From Apoderus coryli (lineage: Eukaryota > Arthropoda > Insecta > Coleoptera > Attelabidae), in NCBI GenBank assembly GCA_911728435.2, contig OU452198.1:36609902-36673901 (forward strand): 64,000 nucleotides of DNA, written 5' to 3'. Positions 11,647 to 23,393 of the stretch are shown here, in pieces; the first letter of the stretch is position 1; every line of letters begins with the position of its first letter. The notes under the pieces are model-generated. The model worked only from the letters and a program-made list of their open reading frames with translations, did not search any database and was not told the DNA's origin. Both the position numbers and the translations under genes were made by a program.

Positions 11647-14004
11647 GTCGCTCGCTTATAATATTTGACATAATATGTTTTTAAATGTTATAACTTTTTG
11701 GAATGGTGTATTGTATGTTACAATAAAAATCAACTGTCAAGATAAAGCCAACGTTTTTCTCATTTATTTCAGTTGCCTCAAAGTTATTTTAGCAATGTCG
11801 CAAAGGTAGGTACACCAATGTTTTGTCAATACGAAGTGTTACACAGAATATCGAGGAATTTGTATATTAGTCAAATTAAAAAAGATTTTGGAAATATTGT
11901 TAGCTTTTTCTGTGCCATTTTTGTCCTAAGAATTTAGGATTTATTTAAAATAAAAATAGTCAAACAGGATTTTTAATAATTAATTATTATAAAATAAATA
12001 TAATTATGCTAACATTATTATCTTTAGTTTATTTTCTAAAACTTTTGTCTACAAATTCTCTCAAATATAATTAGCTTATCATGCAGATACCTATACCTGA
12101 GGATATTTTTATTTTTTTTTAGGTGAAGGGTTTCCTATTATATTTGAAATATATCCTTTCGTTCCTTTTTAGATATTTCTCCGCTGATTTTGTTATGAAG
12201 CAGAGTTTTAAGGGAGAGTATGCATAAACGTAAATAAAGGTTAGAAACCTCCCCCCATTGCCGCAAAAATTATTTATAAACATGCTAATTATTGTAAGAA
12301 ATCAATCAAAATTGACCATAATTCTAATTATTATTTAAACATAAATTTATTACGCTCTGAGATTGTCTAAAAAGGCGCTTGAGACTATCTTGAACCATAC
12401 CCCGATACGACTTACGCCTAGTCATAACCCCCCAAAGGTACATTCTGGTTACGCATTTCAGAGTATATAAATAGGTGAAGATGATGATAAATGCCAATAT
12501 GGTGGGTATTTCTTTTTTATTTAAGAGTTTCACAAAAATTGTTCCCTCACGTACCGGAAATATTTTTTTTTATTGGCACAAAAATTTAAATTTTTTCGTT
12601 CATATGAATGAATTTTTATTTTTGACAGTTGCCATTTTTTCGAAATAGATTGGCTGTTTCTAACCCTTAAAAATTAGTGCAAGGAAAAGAAACCAATATT
12701 TAAATTTACAGGGCGAGTCAGTTTTAACCTAACAAACTTTAAGTGTTGATAGAACTCATCAAAATAATAGTAGTTAGTAAAAATCCATCGATATTAAGAA
12801 TTTTGTTTAATGATTTCATTAACTATTTTTAAAATTTTTAACAATTCCCGTTCAAATTGAACATGCATTTTCACCTATCAAGAAGGGTTTATTTAGTGAT
12901 AATTTTTTGTTAGCATTATACTTTAATAATATATTAAACATATTATAGGGTGCTCAAATTAACATATAAGTCAGTGTGCATTTATACCATTTGTGCAAGA
13001 AAAAAGTTAAGGGTATGGGAACTACTCAATTTACCAAATTTATTAAAAATATTTTTAGCATATAATAATACAGCATGTTCAAAAATATGATTAAAAATAA
13101 ATATGACATTATGAAAATAACGCCTAATTTTATTTTATTAAACATAAAAAAAATTTAGTTTACGAAATATTGACAACTGAGCGTACATATTTCCACACAG
13201 CACGATAATGAATAATTTGGTGTCTATTAATAAATATAATAATTAAGACCTGAAATCAGTGCTCCACATTGCCAAAGCAAAAGATCCATTAGCATGAAAT
13301 AATGAATTTATATAAAAACAATTCCTGGAACGCTTGAACATCTTTTAAAATTTACCAGGCATATCTCATTGTTAATCTAAAAACTACCTTTATCGACCAA
13401 AATCCTATACATAGAATAGCTTAATTACGTCATTGGCACCCCAATATCCCTGAAATATGAATACGTTGTATTGGCATTGATGGCCTTTAGGGAAGCTCTT
13501 CGCTCCGTTCGCTCATTCACATCACAGTTCACACAGTCAGTATGTTGCGGTGTCGTCTATTTATCCGTAACCGCAAGACACTCGGCTTGTATGTGCGACT
13601 GGGCCACAAATTGGGTTAAATATTATGATGATATTACGGTGTTACATAATTTTAACGTATATGTGTGTGAGCGAACTAGCTGAACGAGTATTAAACGGTT
13701 TTCCGGACCCAGATAAATGCCTTTCAAATTGATTTAATGTATGTGGCATATTATAAGGAATTTGTCACAAGATTCCTGATGAAAAAACGATATTTTATTA
13801 TTTGTCTGTCAAATAAAAAGGGGGTGATTTAAGTTAAAGTGGTCACGCTCTATTTCTAGAATTGGAACCTGCTCACCTACTTTCATGTGACATTATCTAT
13901 TCTCTTTTTTTTTTGGAGAAAACAAGTTCTGCATTTATAAATTCACCGATTTGGCGCTGATATGTCTATTGTCTATTAGAATTTGAAAATATTCCAACAC
14001 GTTC
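11647..14004. other. anonymous AT-rich DNA
   Basis: I see no recognisable gene. A slightly GC-richer open frame at 13471-13683 (70 codons, no known motif) is the only patch that stands out from the AT background. Confidence 0.5.
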
Positions 14005-14343
14005 AAAATCAAAATCATTAAAAATATTATTTTTGATATGCCCTGTATAGTAATCGTAAATTTGGTATTTGAATTTATAGTTTTGACACAAGCAGACCTT
14101 TTTATAAAGAATGACTTTTTCTTCTGAATCTACAAATAAAAAAGTTTTTGCTCTTCCAAACTCTATCCGTGGTCACATTGGATAGAGTTTGGAAGAAGAA
14201 ATACTTTTTTATTTGTCGATTTAGAACAAAAAGTCATTCTTTATAAAAAGGTCTGCTTGCGTCAAAACTATAAATTCAAATACCAAATTTACGATTACTA
14301 TACAGGGCATATCAAAAATAATATTTTTAATGATTTTGATTTT
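14005..14343. repeat. near-perfect palindrome, 164 bp arms
   Basis: The left arm 14005-14168 and the right arm 14180-14343 are inverted copies separated by 11 bp. Each arm carries CCCTGTATAGTAATCG or its complement, an insect miniature-element terminus. It looks like two copies of one short repeat joined head to head. Confidence 0.9.
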
Positions 14344-14483
14344 CTTGTTTTGTTAATTTTATTATTTTAATAGTAGCTATGAAATTAACTACTTTGAGAA
14401 AAAAGTTTATTAGTGTTTTTTGCACAATTGGTGTAATAAATCACGGTTTTGAAAATATTTTCATAAAATTAAAAAAAAACAAA

Positions 14484-14647
14484 AAAATCAAAATCATAAA
14501 AAATGTTATTTTTGATATACCCTGTATAGTAATCGTAAATTTGGTATTTGAAATTGTAGTTTCGACACAAGTAGACGTTTTTATAATGAATGACTTTTTC
14601 TTCTAAATCGACAAATAAAAAAGATTTTCCTTTTCCAAACTCTATCC
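14484..14647 (+). repeat. third copy of the 164 bp repeat
   Basis: A diverged direct copy of 14005-14168, including CCTGTATAGTAATCG and CCAAACTCTATCCG. It lies 140 bp downstream of the palindrome and in the same orientation as its left arm. Confidence 0.85.
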
Positions 14648-15856
14648 GTGGACACCTTGTATATTATTATTTTTATGAAGATTTGTCCCAAAATAATTGA
14701 CTCCAAAAAATGTAAAAATATATCGTATATTAAATATAAACTTAGGCTGGTTTTATTTTTTTTTATATAGGTATATTGGTCCCAACTACTACTATGTGCA
14801 GTGTATTCATTTATTACGTAATATGATTTAATTTTGCAATTTTTTGACTTATTCTGTGTATTCTTAATAAATATTTTATGAATAATTGCCTTTGTCTTAT
14901 TTAACATTAAATTCGCTCCCACCCCCTTTTTTTTCGTTGTTGCTGGAAAAATATAATATGATGTGCAAATTATGATTTGCTGTTAGTGTTTTAAAGTGTC
15001 CAAAAATATAATATATAAGTCAGGACGGCCGTCACGGACTTTTATGAAAACACTAGGAATATTTGTTACACGGACACCGATTTTACCCGTGGTGCCACGG
15101 TAGTCACCGGTGTCTGCTCCAAAACAGAAAACTTAGGTCGACAGTGTCTGCAAATGAAATTATAAAAAGAAAGTCAAGTGTCGGCTATGGACTGGTGGCT
15201 ATACGCCTTTGACAAATTCTCTGTTTTTCAAGAATTTTTTTGGTAATAAAAAGATCTATAGGATATAATTTTTAAAATTTAATTGAGAACAATCAAAACA
15301 AAGATAAGTTATTTTATGCATAGTGTTTTACATTAAAATAATTTAAAAAGAAGGGGGTTTGACCCACACAGTCATTGAAAGTAGTCACTCTACAAATTTT
15401 GCTCTTCGGATTTTCTCCATTTTTTTTTTAAGCATCCACGGCTGTATTTGCCAGGAACTTCCGAGTTTCTTCAAACATATGTGGGCTGTAATCTGTGTTG
15501 CATCTGAAGAATTATAATAGATGAGTGATTTAGGCTTCAGGGTAGGTCCTGTTCACCGCATAATTTCACTAATCTTTTCAACAGTAATAAAAGGAGATAA
15601 AAGACATTCAGCTGGCCATTAGGTTAAATCATTATCTGCAAATATGTGTCTGCATATGAGTTTTTCGGAATATATTTACCAACTATCGAAATGTCAGGCA
15701 CAGGTGTCTGCCCAAAAACTATTCATCAAAACTGCCGTCTATCGGCTTTTCTTTTAAAAATGAACTACTTTAAAAATAATTACCCGTTCCGTTACTTTAC
15801 GGACATCCTATATATTTTTTCTTTTTTTGTTCTTTAATTTTTGTTATTTCTTTCTC

Positions 15857-15892
15857 CTGAAGAAGACAAACATCCATCGTCGAAACGTTGTA
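15857..15892 (+). ncRNA. hammerhead-like motif, array copy 1
   Basis: CTGAAGA (15857-15863), one extra A, then GAC (15865-15867) facing GTC (15879-15881), then GAAAC (15882-15886) and GTTGTA. Flanking TTTCTTT upstream and AAAGAAA downstream could pair as stem I. Stem II is weaker here because one pair is mismatched. Confidence 0.4.
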
Positions 15893-16038
15893 AAAAGAAA
15901 AAAAATAGAGAAGTGAAATGTAAACTTCGCTAAAAAATAAAAAAAAAGTTTTTTTTTAGAACCTTACACCCAAAGAAAAATGACTTTAACTCTTCAATGT
16001 ATTTAATTTTAAAGCAAAAAAGCGAAATAGAATAACAC

Positions 16039-16074
16039 CTGAAGAAGACGAAAAACCATCGTTGAAACCTTGTA
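16039..16074 (+). ncRNA. hammerhead-like motif, array copy 2
   Basis: CTGAAGA (16039-16045), an extra A, stem GACGA (16047-16051) facing TCGTT (16059-16063) with one wobble pair, then GAAAC (16064-16068) and CTTGTA in place of GTTGTA. Confidence 0.4.
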
Positions 16075-16222
16075 AAAATTAAATTAGTCAAGCGAAATGT
16101 AAACTTCGCTAAAAATTACAAAAACAGGTTTTTTTCGAGAGCCTTACCCAAAAAAATACAAAAATATTAATAACAAAACTGTTTAATGTATTTAATTTCA
16201 AGGAAAAAAAATAGTATAACAC

Positions 16223-16258
16223 CTGAAGAAGACGAAAAATCATCGTCGAAACGTTGTA
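16223..16258 (+). ncRNA. hammerhead-like motif, array copy 3
   Basis: CTGAAGA (16223-16229), an extra A, perfect stem GACGA (16231-16235) facing TCGTC (16243-16247), GAAAC (16248-16252) and GTTGTA (16253-16258). In the hammerhead fold, AC and GU of the last segment would form a two-pair stem III, with cleavage after the final A. Confidence 0.45.
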
Positions 16259-17287
16259 AAAAAAGAAAGAAAACAAAATTAGACAAGCGAAATATAAACT
16301 TTTTTTCGAGAATCTTCAAGTCAAAGAAAAAAAAATACAAAAAATCCTGTAAATCAAATTATAATATTTTCCTTATCTTTTTTATATAGATATTGAATTC
16401 AAAAATGTGATACAACATAAAGCATTCTGTATTGAAGCCCTCTGTATATTTGAAAGTAGTTTAAAAAATGTAGACTCCATGGCCGTCGTGAGTGAATCTG
16501 TATGGTCCACAAGATTTTTCACTCAATATGACTTTGAAATTTTAAACACGACATTTAACACCCCTCAACTCTATTTTGCTGTCACACATTTAAAAATTTT
16601 ATCCTTTAAAATTTTTATCCTGCTATAGATATCCTTCAAATATGTGTAGTAAGTTTCTCCGAAGTTTCGCGTAAAATCTCTTTCGTGCCGATTAATTGTG
16701 CAATACCACCAATTGCTCTATATCTGAGTGTATAAGCCTTGAGGCTAATTTTAAATTGCTAAGTTAAACTTTGGTTCCTATCACTTTCTACATATCTAAA
16801 TTGGATAGACCGATAACATGTTTCCATTATGTTTTATAGTCTCTGGGAACATAATTTTATATACATCAGGTTTTAGAATTTTTATTCAACAAATACAATT
16901 AAAAAAATTCGGTTGTGTCGCCCCAAAACTTCAAAAATATATGACCTGCGTTACTACACAGTGTATCAAAATACCCCCTTAAATTTAGAGTGTTCCATTA
17001 AAAAAAAAAACACAAGTGTGATATATTTCTCTTTTTGGGGGCACTCTGTATAATTGCAATGTTTTTTTATCATGTTTATGGCCGTATAATTTCTACATAC
17101 GATCCCACTGAAGGAAAAATCAAATTTGCTACAGTAAACCGAGGCGTCTTGCTAGATTCACCCTGTATATGGATATGACATTTGTTCTTGTGTAAACATT
17201 TTAGAACAGTCGGCCTCCATACTCACTGATTTGTAGCTACATGTCGAGTTGCTTTCTGAGGATTTTCTTGTAGATCGAGCAACATAT

Positions 17288-18869
17288 TTAACCAGGCATT
17301 TGACATGCGGGGTGTGACACACCCCAGTACCTCGAAACACATACATAACTTTCTTAAAATTTGTTGCTCGCGTCTACGGCGTCCAAGAGCTTTTGAGTAT
17401 ATATTCGTATTCATTATAACGCACAAACAGCAGTTCTCTCTTGAATCTGAACGAAAGAAATCGCTTCATAGTGGAATGGGGTATGAGATACCCCATGTGT
17501 CGGTTCTTGTGATGTTTTTTGCGGTTTAAAATTTTTATTTGGACCACGAAAAAAGGTAAAAGCAGTTATTTTAAGAATATTTTAAGTGAATTCTTATGGT
17601 TTTCTAATTTAGGTATAGTTGTTAGGCAAGATATGTGATTGGCAAAAGAAACAAAATACTCTCCAGAAGCTCTGGGAAGAGGCTGAAACTATCGAACCTT
17701 TTGTTGTTGCAGAAGATTCGGTAGCAGATGAGGAAATCGACCACCTTAGCGTCAACAGCGATTATCCTGTTCAAGAACAAGAAGCTGGTGCTGACGTTCC
17801 AGAGGAGGTACATGAAGAACAAATGGAAATGGATGAAGTAACTGAAAAAGCTCAGACTAACAGCAGTAAGAACCATTCGAAAAAGCAAGCCAGATATTCC
17901 TTCCAAATTTTTGGAAACTCGCAATAAACAATTAAATTCTAGTCAGTTTGGATTTCAAAAAGACTAAAAGACTTGACCATACTTTCATATTTTCCAAAAA
18001 AACGAAAAGTCACAGTGCTATTGTCATCTCTACACCATGATGATACGGTTGTTGATAACGAAAAGAAGCTGCCTGAAATTATTGCTTTTTACAACTTTAC
18101 CAAGTGTGGAGTCTCCCGGCCTAATCGCTACTGGCCATTGACAATTTTCGTTACTGAACAAAGCTTCAATCAATTCTCAGGTCATATTTAGGGAAAACAA
18201 TAACGGTAAAAATATACCCAGAAGAGTTTTTATAAAGGAATTGGGTATGTAATTAGTTAAAGAACATCAAATGCAAAATCCTAGGCTTATACGTGAATTG
18301 CACACCACAATTTGCACAGTTTTAGGCGGTACTTCGGACCCAAAATCTAAAAGACCTAAACTAAATCATGCAGGAAGACGTACGGTATGTCCAAGAATTT
18401 GAGATAGAAAGACCCCATACATTTGTGCTTATATATCACGCATATGCATGGAGCAGTCATTATTATACTGTAAAAAATGTGCAGATTTAACCAAATTCAA
18501 TAATTCATAATTTTTTTAATTTTTTCCATTTTTAAAAAAAATTTTCTGTAGTTTTAAAATGGGAATTTTGTTTTCAATTTTGTCATAATATTTAGATTTA
18601 AAGTGCGACTTCTTCTATTAGATTAAGATTTTTGTATGGAATTACATTTTTTGTTTAAAATTATGGAGGTTATATTGTTGATGTGGTATCTTTGTAAAAA
18701 TAAGATAATTTTTAAAAGTTTTGTGTTTGATTCTCAAATGAATAATAATAATATACAATAAGTCTCAAATAGCAATAGACTAGTTCCAAAACATTGTTGT
18801 ACAAGTGGGGTTTGTCATACGCCAGGTGTCGGATCGTGCAAAAAATACACATGTCACACGCTGGGTTAA
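17288..18869 (+). mobile_element. internally deleted piggyBac element
   Basis: TTAA at 17288-17291 and 18866-18869 bracket the element, as expected for piggyBac insertion. The ends are imperfect inverted repeats: TTAACCAGGCATTTGACATG at the left, and TTAACCCAGCGTGTGACATG on the reverse strand at the right. GGGGTNTG-NNN-ACACCCC-like palindromes occur at about 17309 and 17477, with a degraded copy near 18808; the last two are followed by TGTGTCGG or GGTGTCGG. The interior encodes only the two ends of a transposase. Confidence 0.8.
17604..18508 (+). pseudogene. piggyBac-type transposase, core deleted
   Basis: The first frame (17619-17927) is an acidic N-terminal region (LQKLWEEAETIEPF, EEIDHLSVNSDYP) typical of piggyBac transposases. 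It joins almost directly to the C-terminal third: KRKVTVLLSSLHHDDTV, then LPEIIAFYNFTKCGV and RYWPLTIF, matching the conserved K-x-N-V-LLS-x-H and YN-TKGGVD...RRWP blocks. After a frameshift come VFIKELG-like, LVKEHQMQNPRLIREL and a Cys-rich tail (CAYISRICMEQ...YCKKCAD) like the piggyBac C-terminal zinc-binding domain. The middle, with most of the catalytic Asp triad, is missing, so it cannot be active. A possible splice acceptor (TTTCTAATTTAG) precedes the first frame. Confidence 0.8.
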
Positions 18870-20038
18870 CGTGTCGTAGATATTGATTAGCTTAGGACCA
18901 CATGGCTTCCTTCTTCAAATTTTTACCAAGAATAGTTAAATCCAGAGTAACTCCATATCTGACGGTGTAGTGGATAACAAGCTTTCCACTGCAAAGCAGA
19001 TGACTTTACTTAGGTCGCTCGCTGTAAATCTTTCGCCTAACAAACAACAGCTTCTTGCGGACTAATGGATTTGTTTCGGATTCTTTCCCTAGGACTTCAT
19101 GTTCATAAAGACAACCTTACCTTTTGTACGTTCCTTTCCAGATGAGTCTTCAGGTCATACTACACGTATACTATATAGTTTAGTGTAGGAGGTAAATATG
19201 GCTCAATAGTTAACGATATATATTTCCTGGTTTGCACATCTTTCAAATATACATAAAATATCCACAAGCGCAAAACTAAATACATCCTCTAACCATCTTT
19301 TGAGTATACAAAGTTCAATTAGCAATAAAATATGGATAGAACCGGAAAATTGTTCTTTGTATACGTATTTATGTTATACGCTTGGTTATTATAAACGTTT
19401 TTGAAATACATGTGCTCAGAGAGAACCTACATGTACCATTACAAAGTTCCTCCCTAAAAAACAAAAACTAGAAGTAGATTATTATTTTAAGAGTTTAATT
19501 GCAGTCTCGGCTGTATATATATATATAGTATACGTTCTAGCAAAAGGTTCTGATTAAATTTTAATTGAAATGAATGAATATTTGTTGAAATTAGAAATTC
19601 AAAGTTTCAGTTTTATGAAAAAGAGACGATAAAGAATAAGTTTGTAATATGCCGAGTTGTAGGTGCATTGTATGAGGTGTTAATTGCAGTTATTGTTTAT
19701 GACTTTCACAAGAAGTCATTCCGTAATTGGCATATGATGTTCACTTCGGCGGGCATACATTAATTAGTTGTAAACTGCAATAAATTTTCAGACCATTGCT
19801 GGGTCAACTTCGAACTGAATGTAACATAAAAGCATGCGAGAAATTTTTCAGCTCTAATGACAACTACGATAAACCTTAGGATACTCTTGGGAAAATATTC
19901 TGGATGCACTACATGATTTCAAAAACGCATAGCCACAACTGAACCCAAATAAACAAAATAAATCTGTTTAAAATAATGTCAGCGCAGTGATAACTATTAC
20001 GTTACATCAAGCTCCGATACATGAATCCAATCTTCTCC
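18870..20038. other. anonymous DNA
   Basis: No coding family is recognised on either strand. A short (TA)n run lies at 19516-19530. Confidence 0.5.
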
Positions 20039-20424
20039 TCATTGACGAACTCTCTCAAAAATACCAGGGTCATTTCTAATCGAATTACACCCAGCAATAC
20101 TGTGATTCCTTAAGTCCTCCACATTTTCCACAGGAGTAACGTAAACTAAGGACTTCAGGTTGCCCCAGATGAAAAAATCCACTGGGTTTAAATCCGGGAA
20201 TTGTGCAGGCCATAAGTGAGTTCCAAACCGGCCAGTCCAGCGATTTTCGTATATTTCTGTTAAAAACTCACGAGCAACGCGACTAAAATGCGCTGGTGCA
20301 CCATCGTGCATAAACCACATTGCACTTCTTATTGCCAATGGTAAGTCCTCCTGGTAGAAATACGGGTCCAATTCACCAACAATTCCAATCCAAACGTTCA
20401 ACGAGAACTGATGTTGAAAATTAT
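20039..20424 (-). pseudogene. DD41D-type mariner-class transposase C-terminus
   Basis: The reverse-strand frame reads FQHQFSLNVWIGIVGEL, then MWFMHDGAPAHFS (second catalytic Asp), and WPAQFPDLNPVDFFIWGNLKSLVY (third catalytic Asp). Counting from HDG to the Asp in PVDFF gives 41 intervening residues, the DD41D spacing of the rosa/VS-like branch of the Tc1/mariner superfamily. It ends with a premature stop after FERVRQ, and a family-like RRRLDSC continuation lies just beyond in another frame. The N-terminal half and first Asp are missing, so this is a truncated copy. Confidence 0.75.
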
Positions 20425-22494
20425 TTGTTTGGTCGTTCTTTTCTGTTTTTTTGATATATTATTTTCCTGTTTGCAAATTTAAGAGTGTAGTAAATTCTAA
20501 CTCGGAAAAAGGAGAATCCTCCTTGGGTATGACTGTCACATGCATCAACACTACAATAATAATAATGATGGGACATAATGAACGAGTAGGTACTCTAATT
20601 GAATAATATTTGTAGATAAACTGGGTTATTCTACGAAAATAAAACGCTTAATTGGTTCGTAAATAAGTTTACTTATAAAAAAGCTACTACTACAAAAATA
20701 ATATGAAATAACACTAAGTAAATTAATTATATTAAAATATAACAAAATATCGAAAGCGTCCGCTTATAATATTTTTACGTTATGTTTGCTATCTTCGCTT
20801 AGACTTATTAGTTACAATTAAAATTATGTATACCTAGACAACAGGGATGCATAAGATATAGGTATTTAGGTATATAAAAAAACGGGTTCTATTTGCGGAA
20901 TGTCTTAGGTAAACAAATAGTCTGGTGTTTCAGATATTTTAAACAATATGCACACACACACACACAAATAATAAAACCGTTATAACATATAATTAATACT
21001 CGAAATAACGTTGTGCGCGCGGACGCTTTGTATTGTAATAAGACGGACGGGCAATGGAATTTACTTTTGTCCTACCCTGTATTTTTGTGTCTGAGTTTTA
21101 TGGTTTATATTAGTTTGGGAATATTATTTAAGTAGATTGTATACAAATGTTCTAAACTCGCCTTTTAGTCATAAAATTCAAGGGTATGTTTTCTATTTAT
21201 CTTATCTTCTATTGAAAAAGGTTCTTCCAAGGCAATAAATACGTCTACAAGTAGGTAAACAAAAAATATATGATTTTTGTCATTTTTCTTGTCCAACTCT
21301 TGGGATAACCAGATGTTGGAAATACCCGGTGATCTAAACACTCAAAACTATCGATATAACTTCATGTAAATTAAATGTCGAACATTTATTATTATATACA
21401 CAAGCTACTTGGAAGGCGTCACGGTTTCCCATATAAAAATAATATATATAACGGGCGCATAAAAAATTATGGGTTTTTGTCCAGTTGCGAACTCCTAAAT
21501 CAAGAATCTTTATTAAAGTCGACATACAAATAAAAATGTATCTTATTTTGTAATGTTTCACCCAGTAGATGTATTTGGGTATATATTGTAAATGGCCTTT
21601 TTTCTGATTGGCTTATTTTCATTTTGTATTACCTACTATGTAACTTTTATGAGGCAATTCTGGAAAGGCAAAAGGACTTTAAGATTAGAATCGTTCTGGC
21701 CTTGAGTAAAGAAGTGTTTTCTAAATTGTATTAAGTTAAATTAAATATTTTAATTTGTTTTTTTTGGACTTGGTATATTTTTCAGTTAAGAATTATCTTC
21801 TAGTTTTTGTTTAAAGATTAAGTTCCGTAAGTTTTGATATTCTTTTAATTGAAGGCCTTTTTGTTTAATCAGTTTTTTTCTATATAAAGTTTAAAGTTAT
21901 TTCTTTTAGTAATTGAAATAAATTCAGTTTTCAATAGTAATTAAAGTTTCATACAGGAATTAATATAATTATTCGAATTATATTAATTTTCCTATTTTTA
22001 AGTAGTACAAGTAATGATTAAGATTTCTCCTAAATTTTCATTATCGCTTAATTGTTTTATTCTCTTTCTTTTATTTATACATATTTATTTCTTGTTGTTA
22101 TTCATTTTCTTTAATTAGTTTTAATTATTAAATTAGATGATTTTAGCCCGAAAATTATGTGTTTCATTTCTAATAAAGTTTTCGATAAATTATTGACAAA
22201 AGGGTCATCCAATTAAATATTTCCTTTTAATTAAAGTCGGTGACCGGAAGTTATACAAGATTATAATGGTAAGTAATTTTGCATTACTTTAATACAGATT
22301 AATAAAGCTTATTTTAGTTGTTTGTTTATTTCATATAATAATTTGATTCTGTTATTATTCAAGTTGATATTCTTTGTTTGTTCTTCTTTATTTGAAACCG
22401 CTCGTAAAACTTGAAACGAACCGTAACAATTTGAATAGCATATTGGGGTTCATTCGGATTGAGCTATAACATCAGTATTCTTTCTGAATGTATA
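20425..22494. other. anonymous AT-rich DNA
   Basis: No gene is recognised. It includes a (CA)n microsatellite at 20951-20966 and isolated CCCTGTATT terminal motifs. Small open frames, such as the reverse strand 21334-21561, have no supporting motif. Confidence 0.5.
20951..20966. repeat. (CA)n microsatellite
   Basis: Eight consecutive CA units. Confidence 0.9.
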
Positions 22495-22542
22495 TAACAC
22501 CCGCTAATTTCAAAATGGTTACAGTATCAACTACGTTCTGAA

Positions 22543-23393
22543 TAGGGATGCCGATTTTAGATCGATTTTGTGGGAATAGATTTTTTTCGAACCAAATAAT
22601 CGATATTTTAATCGATTAATTTATAAACGATCTTTTTAGAATCGATTATTTTTTTTACTAGAATCGTTTAAAAGATCGAAAAAAGTGAAAACTTTATTTT
22701 ACATTTTCATGGTCGTCGATATCTCGTTCAATTAATACCGAACTCTCTGAATTGGAGTTGACGACGTCAATTGGACTGGCCCTACTTAATGCTACAAACG
22801 CGAAATTGTCGAAAAGGTCTTCCGAAGTCGAATCAGTTAGTACGCTTGCTATTTGTCTTAGACCAGAGACATGGTAATGTCTCTGTCTTAGACCCACGAT
22901 TTAAGAGAATACATTTTCAAAAACCCCTTGCCTTGACATATTATCAACTGCAATAAACTTACAAAAGTCTGAATCCGAAACCTACAACTTGAAATCGGGG
23001 AGCGGTTAGTTTCCAAAGCTGGAAAAATTATGGATGAATCGAGGAACCGACAAAAAGGAGAAAGGCTTTCCACACTGCTCTTTTTGAATTCTTTAGAAAA
23101 AGAAGACTGGAATTTATAATTAATATTTTTTTTTATTTTTCAGAATATATTTTTATTTTTCGTTTTTATTTTTTTACGATTTCTGTTGTTACTTATCCTT
23201 GGAAATGAGCAGTATAGTTAGGCTCATATGATTTCCCAGTTCCTTACCGAATTTATTTTTAATTTTATTAGAGCAAGAATCGATCTTTGTGAATCGATTC
23301 AAACTTGGTCCGCTTTTCTGAGAATCGATTTTTATAGAACCGATTCGAATTGATTAAAAAATCGATTATTTTTCTAAAAGGTCGGCATCCCTA
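22543..23393. mobile_element. non-autonomous hAT element with 8 bp target duplication
   Basis: The element starts TAGGGATGCCGA and ends TCGGCATCCCTA, a perfect 12 bp terminal inverted repeat. It is flanked by GTTCTGAA at 22535-22542 and again at 23394-23401, the 8 bp duplication expected of hAT elements. Both subterminal regions are rich in ATCGAT palindromes. It is 851 bp, too short for a full transposase, and carries only a C-terminal coding scrap. Confidence 0.92.
22771..23119 (+). pseudogene. hAT transposase fragment
   Basis: Within the hAT element the frame 22771-22956 contains LDPRFKRIHFQKPLAL, a hallmark of the catalytic domain of ZBED-type hAT transposases (LDPRFK-x-IHF). After a frameshift the text continues NKLTKV and ...RLVSKAGKIMDESRNRQKGERLSTLLFL. 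The N-terminal BED finger and C-terminal dimerisation region are missing. It is a relic that moved as part of a short non-autonomous copy. Confidence 0.7.

Larger units (their letters stand above)
15830..16390 (+). repeat. tandem array of about 183 bp units with hammerhead-like motifs
   Basis: CTGAAGAAGAC begins at 15857, 16039 and 16223 (periods 182 and 184). Each unit continues with a GAAAC-GTTGTA or close variant, a GCGAAATGTAAACTTCGC hairpin-like segment, a poly-A/T tract, a CCTTA(CA)CCCAAA segment and ATGTATTTAATTT. The third unit is deleted internally. The organisation resembles satellite DNAs that carry a self-cleaving ribozyme in each repeat. Confidence 0.75.

Noticed and set aside
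17622..17924. 100-codon reverse-strand hydrophobic frame resembling a membrane protein
   Set aside because: It is antisense to the acidic piggyBac N-terminus; Glu and Asp codons read backwards give Phe, Leu and Ser.
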